Part shown: piece by piece, positions 1 through 4,743 of the stretch
Layout: each line of letters opens with the position of its first letter
How positions within the stretch are numbered: the stretch's first letter is position 1
NCBI GenBank assembly: GCA_937898635.1
Contig: CALEJW010000010.1
Span: 1 to 6,863 of the forward strand
Length of the DNA stretch: 6,863 nt
Direction of reading: 5' to 3'
DNA from: an uncultured Pseudomonadota bacterium
Lineage (GTDB): Bacteria > Pseudomonadota > Gammaproteobacteria > Burkholderiales > Usitatibacteraceae
The notes under the pieces: generated by a model
Told to the model about the DNA's origin: nothing
The model's database searches: none
The model's input: only the letters and a program-made list of their open reading frames with translations
Program-made: the position numbers and the translations under genes

Positions 1-45
1 CTCGCCGTGTCGCGGGCCTTCGCGCACCACTTCCGGCAGATGTGA
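1..45 (+). CDS. 3' end of an unidentified gene (last 14 codons)
   Basis: The first reading frame is open from the left edge to a TGA at 43-45 and encodes the tail LAVSRAFAHHFRQM. All 14 codons end in G or C, which matches the codon style of the recognised genes here and argues that this is real coding sequence. The piece is too short to assign a family. It is followed by 77 bases before thiS, so it is probably a separate transcription unit, although readthrough into thiS cannot be excluded. Another forward frame is also open across this short stretch, so the call is tentative. Confidence 0.4.
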   Translation, partial: LAVSRAFAHHFRQM

Positions 46-52
46 GCCGCGT

Positions 53-72
53 CCCCGGAAAGGGGGCCGGGG
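53..72 (+). terminator. possible weak hairpin after the upstream gene
   Basis: CCCCGG at 53-58 is the exact reverse complement of CCGGGG at 67-72, giving a 6-bp all-GC stem with an 8-base loop starting 7 bases after the upstream stop. No T-run follows, so this is not a textbook intrinsic terminator. Short GC inverted repeats are frequent by chance in DNA of this composition. Confidence 0.25.
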
Positions 73-110
73 CTGACCTGCCTCAAGGCGCGGGCCCGGG
101 GTGTCCGGGA

Positions 111-122
111 TAGAATTCCGCC
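111..122 (+). promoter_or_regulatory. thiS -10 box (TAGAAT) placed for a leaderless transcript
   Basis: TAGAAT at 111-116 is one of very few AT-rich hexamers in this GC-rich gap and matches the sigma-70 -10 consensus TATAAT at five of six positions. It ends exactly 6 bases before the thiS ATG at 123. Transcription normally starts about 7 bases downstream of the -10 box, so the predicted first base is the A of the ATG. I see no convincing -35 box 16-18 bases upstream. The absence of a good Shine-Dalgarno sequence fits a leaderless start. Confidence 0.55.
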
Positions 123-329
123 ATGGAGCTCAAGCTCAGGGTGAACGGCGCCGACCGGCGCTTCTCCCCGCCCCTGACCGTCGCGGGACTCGTCGGGGAG
201 CTGGGGATCGAGGGCAAGCGCATCGCGATCGAGCGCAACGGCGAGATCGTCCCGCGCAGCCGCTACGCGGAAGTGGCGCTCGCCGACGGCGACCGCCTGG
301 AGGTCGTGGTCGCGGTGGGGGGCGGATGA
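123..329 (+). CDS. thiS: ThiS, sulfur-carrier protein for thiazole synthesis
   Basis: This 68-residue protein is a ubiquitin-fold sulfur carrier. In the known pathway its C-terminal glycine is adenylated by ThiF-type enzymes and turned into a thiocarboxylate, which gives sulfur to ThiG when the thiazole ring of thiamine is built in the cytoplasm. The sequence shows the usual short length, a beta-rich start (MELKLRVNG), the ADGDRLEVV segment before the last strand, and the C-terminal AVGGG tail whose last Gly is the sulfur-carrying residue. The stop overlaps the thiG start (ATGA at 326-329), so the two are translationally coupled. The ATG at 123 has no strong Shine-Dalgarno sequence and lies 6 bases after a -10 box. 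No thiF, thiC, thiE or thiO lies in the window. Confidence 0.93.
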   Translation: MELKLRVNGADRRFSPPLTVAGLVGELGIEGKRIAIERNGEIVPRSRYAEVALADGDRLEVVVAVGGG

Positions 330-1120
330 CGCCCGATCGTCTCGTCGTCGCCGGCAAGGCCTACGGCTCGCGCCTGCTCGTGGGCACGGGCAAGTACCGC
401 GACTTCGAGCAGACGCGCCTCGCCATCGAGGCGAGCGGCGCCGAGATCGTCACCGTCGCGATCCGCCGCGTGAACATCGGCCAGAACCCCGGCGAGCCGA
501 GCCTGCTCGACGTGCTCCCGCCTTCGCGCTACACGATCCTGCCCAACACCGCCGGCTGTTACACCGCGGAAGACGCGGTGCGAACCCTGCGCCTCGCGCG
601 CGAGCTCCTCGACGGCCACCGGCTCGTGAAGCTGGAGGTCCTGGGCGACAGCGAGACGCTGTTCCCGAACATGACGGAGACGCTCGCCGCGGCGAAGACG
701 CTGGTCGCGGAGGGCTTCGAGGTGATGGTCTACTGCAGCGACGACCCCATCCTCGCGCGCGCGCTCGAGGACATCGGCTGCGTCGCGGTGATGCCGCTCG
801 CCTCCCTCATCGGGTCCGGCATGGGCATCCTCAACCCGTGGAACCTGCAGATCATCATCGACCGGGCGAAGGTTCCCGTGCTGGTGGACGCGGGCATCGG
901 CACCGCCTCGGATGCCGCCATCGCGATGGAGCTGGGCTGCGACGGCGTCCTCATGAACACCGCGATCGCCAAGGCCCGCGACCCCGTGCGCATGGGCCGG
1001 GCGATGAAGCTGGCGGTGGAAGCGGGCCGCGAGGCCTGGCTCGCCGGCCGGATGGGGAGGAAGCCCTACCAGGCGGCAGCCAGCTCGCCGGCCGAGGGAC
1101 TCATCGGGAAGAGCGCCTAG
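326..1120 (+). CDS. thiG: ThiG, thiazole synthase
   Basis: This 264-residue TIM-barrel enzyme condenses 1-deoxy-D-xylulose 5-phosphate, dehydroglycine and the sulfur of ThiS thiocarboxylate into the thiazole phosphate of thiamine. Family marks include LLVGTGKY (17-24), the VKLEV strand with Lys102 in the place of the Schiff-base lysine that binds the sugar phosphate, the GSGMGILNP loop (163-171), and VDAGIGTASDAA (187-198) with NTAIA (211-215), the phosphate-binding end of the barrel. The length is normal for the family. The start at 326 was chosen because it overlaps the thiS stop as ATGA and is preceded by a G-rich stretch that can serve as a ribosome site. The frame stays open upstream to 101, but that part is thiS read out of frame. 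The TAG stop shares bases with the stop of the convergent barrel gene. Confidence 0.96.
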   Translation: MTPDRLVVAGKAYGSRLLVGTGKYRDFEQTRLAIEASGAEIVTVAIRRVNIGQNPGEPSLLDVLPPSRYTILPNTAGCYTAEDAVRTLRLARELLDGHRLVKLEVLGDSETLFPNMTETLAAAKTLVAEGFEVMVYCSDDPILARALEDIGCVAVMPLASLIGSGMGILNPWNLQIIIDRAKVPVLVDAGIGTASDAAIAMELGCDGVLMNTAIAKARDPVRMGRAMKLAVEAGREAWLAGRMGRKPYQAAASSPAEGLIGKSA

Positions 1121-1713
1121 AAGCGCCAGGTCAGGCCGAGCGAGAAGTTGTCGGAGTCGCCCTCGCGCGTGCCCCAGCGGTCGAGCGGCGAGAAGCGCTC
1201 CAGCTCCGCCTTGAGCCCGAAGCGGCGCGTGACGTCGTACTTGAATCCCAGCCCGTAGTTGAGGCCCGCGCCGGGCCGGTGGGGGCCCTCCCCGCCCGAC
1301 AGGAGCGAGAAGCCACCGGTGTTGCGCCAGGCGCCGAGGCGGCCGTAGAGGGACGCATGCCGCCACAGCGGCAGCGTGCCGACGGTCTCGAAGCTGAATC
1401 CCCGGCCACGGGCGAAGGCTCCCGAGAAGGGTTCCGCGGCCGATTGCGGACCCGCGTCCGAATAGCCCGTCTCGACGGAAAGATACTTCGAGTAGCGGTA
1501 ACCGAGCTTCATCCGGAAGGATTCCTGCCCGAAGGCCGGGACGAGGCCGCCGCCGAAGGGCCCCGCCAGGGGCCAGTAGATGCCCGGCTCCGGAATCGCG
1601 ATCGCCGTGGGCCTGGCGGTCGGCCGGAGGACCCCCACGTAGTCGCCCGCCGCCAGCGCGGCAGGCGGGAAGGCGAGTGCCAGGGTCATCAGTGGGAGGG
1701 GTATCCGGGACAT
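1117..1713 (-). CDS. small outer-membrane beta-barrel protein (OmpA/OmpW-like size)
   Basis: The gene encodes 198 residues. The N-terminus (MSRIPLPLMTLALAFPPAALAAG) looks like a Sec signal peptide with a cleavage site near residues 21-22. The rest alternates polar and hydrophobic or aromatic residues in strand pairs: RMKLGYRYSKYLSVETGY (about 68-85), FETVGTLPLWRHASLYGRLG (108-127), LNYGLGFKYDVTRRFGLKAE (151-170) and FSLGLTWRF (190-198). The last residue is Phe, the typical C-terminal signal recognised by the BAM machinery. A mature size of about 175 residues suits an eight-stranded barrel. A precise family or ligand cannot be named. The in-frame ATG at 1794 would add 27 residues, overlap trmB and hide the signal peptide, so 1713 is preferred. 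A CACTAT hexamer lies 6 bases upstream of the ATG. The stop overlaps that of thiG. Confidence 0.82.
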   Translation of the reverse strand: MSRIPLPLMTLALAFPPAALAAGDYVGVLRPTARPTAIAIPEPGIYWPLAGPFGGGLVPAFGQESFRMKLGYRYSKYLSVETGYSDAGPQSAAEPFSGAFARGRGFSFETVGTLPLWRHASLYGRLGAWRNTGGFSLLSGGEGPHRPGAGLNYGLGFKYDVTRRFGLKAELERFSPLDRWGTREGDSDNFSLGLTWRF

Positions 1714-1719
1714 GCCCCG

Positions 1720-1725
1720 ATAGTG
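1720..1725 (-). promoter_or_regulatory. possible weak -10 box (CACTAT) for the barrel gene
   Basis: Read on the reverse strand, CACTAT at 1725-1720 is followed by CGGGGC and then the ATG at 1713, the same 6-base spacing seen at thiS and trmB. It matches TATAAT at four positions only, so the assignment rests mainly on the shared geometry. The CGGGG directly before the ATG is too close to work as a normal ribosome site. Confidence 0.3.
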
Positions 1726-1755
1726 GGCATTGGCACTCCCGGCCGTCAACGAAAA

Positions 1756-1768
1756 CCCCGGACCGGGG
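1756..1768. repeat. 13-bp palindrome in the divergent barrel/trmB promoter gap
   Basis: CCCCGG and CCGGGG flank a single central A, forming a perfect 6-bp inverted repeat. It sits in the 79-base gap between the divergent starts, 12 bases upstream of the trmB -10 box and 43 bases from the barrel gene start. It could be an operator serving both genes or simply a GC-rich chance palindrome. Confidence 0.3.
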
Positions 1769-1780
1769 CGAGTCGCGGCG

Positions 1781-1792
1781 TAAAATTGCGAC
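1781..1792 (+). promoter_or_regulatory. trmB -10 box (TAAAAT) placed for a leaderless transcript
   Basis: TAAAAT at 1781-1786 matches the -10 consensus at five of six positions and ends 6 bases before the trmB ATG at 1793, so the predicted transcript starts at the ATG itself. No clear -35 box is visible at the usual distance and there is no Shine-Dalgarno sequence between the box and the start. The block 1781-1797 matches 111-127 before thiS at 14 of 17 positions. Confidence 0.6.
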
Positions 1793-2491
1793 ATGGACGC
1801 AACAACCCGGCCGATCCGCAGCTTCGTGCTTCGCCAGGGGCGATTTTCGCCGGGCCAGCAGCGTGCCTACGATTTACTCATGCCCCGCTTCGGGGTTCCG
1901 TTTTCGGGGCAAAACATCGATTTTCCGGCTGTTTTCGGCCGAAACGCCCCGAAAGTGCTCGAGATCGGCTTCGGAATGGGGGAAACGACGGCCCGGATCG
2001 CCCTGGACAACCCGGAAATCGACTATCTCGGGGTCGAAGTCCACACGCCAGGCGTCGGCGCGCTGCTCAAGCGCATCGAGGAACAGGGGATCACGAACCT
2101 GCGCCTCGTCCAGCACGACGCCGTCGAAGTCGTCCGGGACATGCTCGCGCCGGGCTGCCTCGACGGCATTCATGTGTTCTTCCCCGACCCCTGGCCCAAG
2201 AAGCGGCACCACAAGCGCCGCCTCATCCAGCCGGCTTTCGCCGAACTCCTCGCCTCCCGCCTCGCGCCCGGCGGCTATGTCCACGCCGCCACCGACTGGG
2301 AGCCCTACGCCGAGCACATCCTCGCGACGCTCTCGGGCGTAGCTTCCCTGGACAACCCCCACGGCGGCTATGCCCGCCGGCCGGAAACCCGGCCCGAGAC
2401 CAAGTTCGAGCTTCGCGGACGGCGCCTCGGCCACGGCACCTGGGACGTGATCTTCCGGAAACGCGGCACCGAAAAAGGAGAATCCCCGTGA
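1793..2491 (+). CDS. trmB: TrmB, tRNA (guanine-N7-)-methyltransferase
   Basis: This 232-residue SAM-dependent enzyme methylates G46 in the variable loop of tRNAs. The SAM-binding motif I is LEIGFGMGE (56-64), followed by the acidic end of strand two, LGVEVH (79-84). The family signature FFPDPWPKKRHHKRRL (129-144) carries catalytic and tRNA-contact residues, and the C-terminal RPETKFELRG with LGHGTWD (199-217) is also diagnostic. The length is typical. The ATG at 1793 follows a -10 box by 6 bases and lacks a ribosome site, so leaderless initiation is likely. The stop overlaps the GTG of the FecR-like gene (GTGA, 2488-2491). Codons for about residues 15-55 are richer in A/T third bases (including TTT, GTT, CAA and a TTA) than those of neighbouring genes. 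Confidence 0.95.
   Translation: MDATTRPIRSFVLRQGRFSPGQQRAYDLLMPRFGVPFSGQNIDFPAVFGRNAPKVLEIGFGMGETTARIALDNPEIDYLGVEVHTPGVGALLKRIEEQGITNLRLVQHDAVEVVRDMLAPGCLDGIHVFFPDPWPKKRHHKRRLIQPAFAELLASRLAPGGYVHAATDWEPYAEHILATLSGVASLDNPHGGYARRPETRPETKFELRGRRLGHGTWDVIFRKRGTEKGESP
2474..2480 (+). promoter_or_regulatory. strong ribosome-binding site deciding the FecR-like start
   Basis: AAAGGAG at 2474-2480, inside the last codons of trmB, lies 7 bases before the GTG at 2488. This fixes the start of a frame that otherwise stays open for more than 1.6 kb upstream, and it points to translational coupling with trmB. Confidence 0.8.
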
Positions 2492-3183
2492 CAGCCCGCG
2501 AGCAGGATCGACGCCGCACCGCCCGCCGCCAGTTCGTCGCGCGGCTCGCCGCCACCGGCGCCCTGGGCGCGGGCGGTCTCGCCGGGTTCATCGGCCGGGC
2601 CCTCGCGAAGGGCGACATCCCCGCCACTCCCGGGGTGAACCAGCTCAAGGGCCAGGCCACGGTGAACGGCCGCCCCGCCAGGGTCGGCACGCCGGTCTCC
2701 CCGAGCGACCGGATCGCCACGGGCCCGGGCAGCATGGCGGTGGTCGTGGTGAAAAGCGACGCGTTCCTCGTGCGCGAGAACACCACCCTCGAGTTCGCGG
2801 CAACGGGCGGGATCCTGAGCCGCGTCCTGGTGGACACGGGCCGGGTGCTTTCGGTCTTCGGCCGCAAGCCCCTCGTCATCAAGGCCGCCAATGCCACGAT
2901 CGGCATCCGCGGCACCGCGGCCTACCTGGAGGTGAGTCCCGAGCAGGTCTACTTCTGCCTGTGCTACGGCGTGGCGGACCTCGACGGCCCGGGCATGAGC
3001 GCGCCGAAGCAGATCGTCACGACGCACCACGAGCAGCCGCTCATCATCACGGATGAGGGCGGGGCCATGGCCGCGAGGCCGGGGCCGGTCATGAACCACA
3101 CCGACGACGAGCTGATCCTCCTCGAGTCGCTCGTGGGTCGCGAGCCCCCGTTCCTGAACGACCCGTTCGCGAAGCGCTACTGA
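2488..3183 (+). CDS. Tat-exported FecR-domain protein
   Basis: The gene encodes 231 residues from a GTG start with AAAGGAG 7 bases upstream. The N-terminus has a twin-arginine signal: ARRQFVARL (12-20), then a small-residue hydrophobic stretch (21-35) and ALA (38-40) as a likely cleavage site. The following segment resembles the FecR fold, with GVNQLKGQATVNG (49-61), a GDxI-like turn SPSDRIATG (71-79), SMAVVVVKSDAFLVREN (82-98), and RVLVDTGRVLSVFG to ATIGIRGTAAYLE (112-148). It differs from classical sigma-regulating FecR because it has no N-terminal cytoplasmic anti-sigma part and no partner sigma factor is in view. Downstream are a CxC pair (Cys157, Cys159), a HHEQP segment (180-184) and NHTDDELILLESL (203-215), all candidate ligand residues. 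It is the second gene of a trmB unit. Function is unknown; a periplasmic binding or assembly role is an inference. Confidence 0.85.
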   Translation: MTAREQDRRRTARRQFVARLAATGALGAGGLAGFIGRALAKGDIPATPGVNQLKGQATVNGRPARVGTPVSPSDRIATGPGSMAVVVVKSDAFLVRENTTLEFAATGGILSRVLVDTGRVLSVFGRKPLVIKAANATIGIRGTAAYLEVSPEQVYFCLCYGVADLDGPGMSAPKQIVTTHHEQPLIITDEGGAMAARPGPVMNHTDDELILLESLVGREPPFLNDPFAKRY

Positions 3184-3203
3184 ACGGCGGGGGCGAAGGT
3201 CCC

Positions 3204-3228
3204 ATAGTTGAGTCGTTTACTCAACTAT
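3204..3228. promoter_or_regulatory. perfect 25-bp inverted repeat, likely operator of folE2
   Basis: ATAGTTGAGT (3204-3213) and ACTCAACTAT (3219-3228) are exact reverse complements around CGTTT. The arms are far more AT-rich than the surroundings, and the right half overlaps the probable -35 region of the folE2 promoter, so a bound protein would block polymerase. The 25-bp length and the ATA-TTGA...TCAA-TAT layout resemble Rrf2/IscR-type operators, but the inner GAGT/ACTC differs from the usual GACT/AGTC. MarR-type operators are an alternative. It does not resemble the TGTTATA-type Zur box. A terminator role is unlikely given the AT-rich stem and missing T-run. Confidence 0.75.
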
Positions 3229-3245
3229 CGGCTCCCCCTTATAAT
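3216..3245 (+). promoter_or_regulatory. folE2 promoter (TTTACT - 18 bp - TATAAT)
   Basis: A perfect TATAAT lies at 3240-3245. The best partner is TTTACT at 3216-3221, which matches the -35 consensus at four of six positions with an 18-base spacer and falls inside the centre and right arm of the inverted repeat. The predicted start of transcription is near 3252, leaving a leader of about 18 bases that holds the AAAGGA ribosome site (3258-3263). Confidence 0.72.
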
Positions 3246-3269
3246 CCCGCCTGAGCGAAAGGAAACGGC

Positions 3270-4073
3270 GTGAACCAGCGAGGCCCCACCCCCATCCCCG
3301 ACGTGCAGTCCAGCCCGGACGCGCGCCGGCTTGCCATCGACAAGGTGGGGATCAAGTCCATCCGCCACCCGATGCGCATCCTCGAGCGGGCAGGCGGGGT
3401 CCAGCACACGATCGCGAACTTCAGCATGTTCGTGGGTCTCCCGCACCAGTTCAAGGGAACGCACATGTCCCGCTTCGTGGAGATCCTGAACGCCCACGAG
3501 CGCGAGATCACCGTCGACTCCTTCCGCGCGATGCTGCGCCAGATGGTGAAGAAGCTCGAGGCCGAGACCGGCCACATCGAGATGAGCTTCCCGTACTTCG
3601 TCTCCAAGAAGGCGCCGGTCTCCGGCGTCGAGAGCCTGCTCGACTACGAGGTCACCTTCGTCGGCGAGATCGTCGAGGGCCGCGAGCAGTTCGCGCTCAA
3701 GGTGCAGGTCCCGGTGACGAGCCTGTGCCCCTGCTCGAAGAAGATCGCCGACTACGGCGCGCACAACCAGCGCTCCCACGTGACCATCGCGGCGCGGGTG
3801 CACAGCTTCGTCTGGATCGAGGAGCTCGTCGACCTGGTCGAGAAGCAGGCCTCGAGCGAGCTCTACGGGCTCCTCAAGCGCCCCGACGAGAAGTACGTGA
3901 CGGAGCTCGCCTACGACAACCCCAAGTTCGTCGAGGACATGGTCCGCGACATCGCCGGCAAGCTCGACGCCGACCCGCGCATCGAGGCCTACGTGGTGGA
4001 AAGCGAGAACTTCGAGTCCATCCACAACCACTCGGCCTACGCGATGATCCGCCGGAACTGGCCCGCCTGCTGA
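3270..4073 (+). CDS. folE2: FolE2, GTP cyclohydrolase IB
   Basis: This 267-residue enzyme converts GTP to 7,8-dihydroneopterin triphosphate, the first step of folate synthesis and, in many bacteria, of queuosine synthesis. It belongs to the FolE2 (COG1469) family, which is known to work with metals other than zinc. Visible marks are the N-terminal DKVGIKSIRHP (24-34), the CPCSKKIADYGAHNQRSH stretch (153-170) with Cys153 as the likely metal-binding cysteine and His165 and His170 nearby, EKYVTELAYDNPKFVED (207-223), and the C-terminal ENFESIHNHSAYA (246-258) with conserved Glu and His residues. The length is normal. The GTG at 3270 is chosen because AAAGGA at 3258-3263 sits 6 bases upstream and the family N-terminus follows directly. 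It has its own promoter and operator and is convergent with the protease gene. No other folate gene is in the window. Confidence 0.95.
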   Translation: MNQRGPTPIPDVQSSPDARRLAIDKVGIKSIRHPMRILERAGGVQHTIANFSMFVGLPHQFKGTHMSRFVEILNAHEREITVDSFRAMLRQMVKKLEAETGHIEMSFPYFVSKKAPVSGVESLLDYEVTFVGEIVEGREQFALKVQVPVTSLCPCSKKIADYGAHNQRSHVTIAARVHSFVWIEELVDLVEKQASSELYGLLKRPDEKYVTELAYDNPKFVEDMVRDIAGKLDADPRIEAYVVESENFESIHNHSAYAMIRRNWPAC

Positions 4074-4089
4074 AGGCGCCCGGCCGGCT

Positions 4090-4740
4090 TCAGTAGCGCT
4101 TGGTGAGGGTGAGGTTGGCGCCCTCGCGGCGCATCTCGGTGCGGTTGAGGAAGCTCATCCCCAGGAGCGCGATGTCGAGCCCCGGCGAATCGTGCACCAC
4201 GGCGTCCACCGCCGTGAGGACCATCGGGCCCACCGCCACGGAATCGAGGCGCACGCGATAGACCAGCACGCGCCCGTTCGCCGTCTGCGAGACCACCTGC
4301 TGGCCCTTGCGGTAGTCGATGCCCAGGCGCAAGGCCTCCGCGGCCGGAAGCGTGACGAGGGTGGCCCCGGTGTCCACGAGGAAGCGCACGCGCGAGCCGT
4401 TCACCCGCCCCTCGGCGGTGAAATGGCCGTTGCCGTCGGCCGCGAGCGTGACGCTTTGCAGGGCGCCCGTGAGCGCGGCCGATTCCGCGTGTTGCCCCAG
4501 CCCCAGGACCTGGCGCTGCCCGTCGACCTCCACGGTGGCCGAGCGCGAATCCGCCGAGACGAGCATCACGCCCTCCGGCGAGCGCTGGCCCGCCGAGAGC
4601 ATGCGCGGGGCGCCGCGGTCGATCACGACCACCGCCTTGCCCGGGAAGAGGCCGATCACGTTGACCTCCGTCGCGCCGGCGGGAACCGCCGCGGCGAGCG
4701 CCACCGCCATAGAATGCCGAAGTCGCCGGAGGATGCCCAT
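4090..4740 (-). CDS. exported retropepsin-like aspartic protease with GspC/PilP-like N-terminal domain
   Basis: The gene encodes 216 residues. A basic n-region (MGILRRLRHS) and the core MAVALAAAVPAGA form a likely Sec signal cleaved near residue 23. Residues 25-84 (VNVIGLFPGKAVVVIDRG onwards, through VEVDGQRQVLGLGQ) resemble the small beta domain of GspC/PilP-type proteins. Residues 104-216 are a single-lobe clan AA (retropepsin-type) aspartic protease: FLVDTGATLVTLP with the catalytic Asp123-Thr124-Gly125, TANGRVLVYRVRLDSVAVG (153-171), and the second hydrophobic-glycine motif ALLGMSFLNR (191-200). Single-lobe enzymes of this kind act as dimers; a periplasmic site is inferred. The ATG at 4740 gives a complete signal peptide; the ATG at 4710 is the alternative and would drop the basic part. 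No clear ribosome site supports either. The substrate is unknown. Confidence 0.87.
   Translation of the reverse strand: MGILRRLRHSMAVALAAAVPAGATEVNVIGLFPGKAVVVIDRGAPRMLSAGQRSPEGVMLVSADSRSATVEVDGQRQVLGLGQHAESAALTGALQSVTLAADGNGHFTAEGRVNGSRVRFLVDTGATLVTLPAAEALRLGIDYRKGQQVVSQTANGRVLVYRVRLDSVAVGPMVLTAVDAVVHDSPGLDIALLGMSFLNRTEMRREGANLTLTKRY
4710..4733 (+). promoter_or_regulatory. amidotransferase -10 box (TAGAAT) and ribosome site (GGAGGA)
   Basis: TAGAAT at 4710-4715 predicts a transcription start near 4722, and GGAGGA at 4728-4733 lies 10 bases before the ATG at 4744. No good -35 box is visible. The whole element lies within the first ten codons of the divergent protease gene if that gene starts at 4740. 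Confidence 0.5.
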
Positions 4741-4743
4741 TCG

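Noticed and set aside
101..325. N-terminal extension of thiG from a GTG at 101
   Set aside because: It overlaps all of thiS in another frame, while ThiG homologues begin near the ATG at 326, which overlaps the thiS stop.
263..1366. Long reverse open frame over thiG
   Set aside because: The translation is His/Arg/Ala-rich with no family features and lies opposite a clear ThiG; a composition shadow.
1714..1794. 27-residue upstream extension of the barrel protein
   Set aside because: It would cover the divergent promoter gap and overlap trmB, and would bury the signal peptide that begins at the ATG of 1713.
838..2487. Forward open frame of more than 1.6 kb leading into the FecR-like gene
   Set aside because: It runs antisense to the barrel gene and out of frame with trmB, has a low-complexity Arg/Pro/Ala/Gly-rich translation, and joins a real gene whose start is fixed at 2488 by AAAGGAG. 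GC-rich DNA leaves such frames open by chance.
3204..3228. Inverted repeat as terminator of the FecR-like gene
   Set aside because: The stem is AT-rich, no T-run follows, and it overlaps the -35 region of a good promoter; an operator fits better.
3184..3269. Zur box controlling folE2
   Set aside because: No TGTTATA/TATAACA-like sequence is present in the gap; the only palindrome has a different core.
4071..4092. TGAAG...CTTCA inverted repeat joining the folE2 and protease stops
   Set aside because: Only five base pairs with a 12-base loop and no T-run; largely a result of two facing TGA stops.
4192..4743. Upstream extension of the amidotransferase frame
   Set aside because: It is antisense to the protease gene, and the protein family begins at MKPVAVFRH (4744), which has a GGAGGA site before it.
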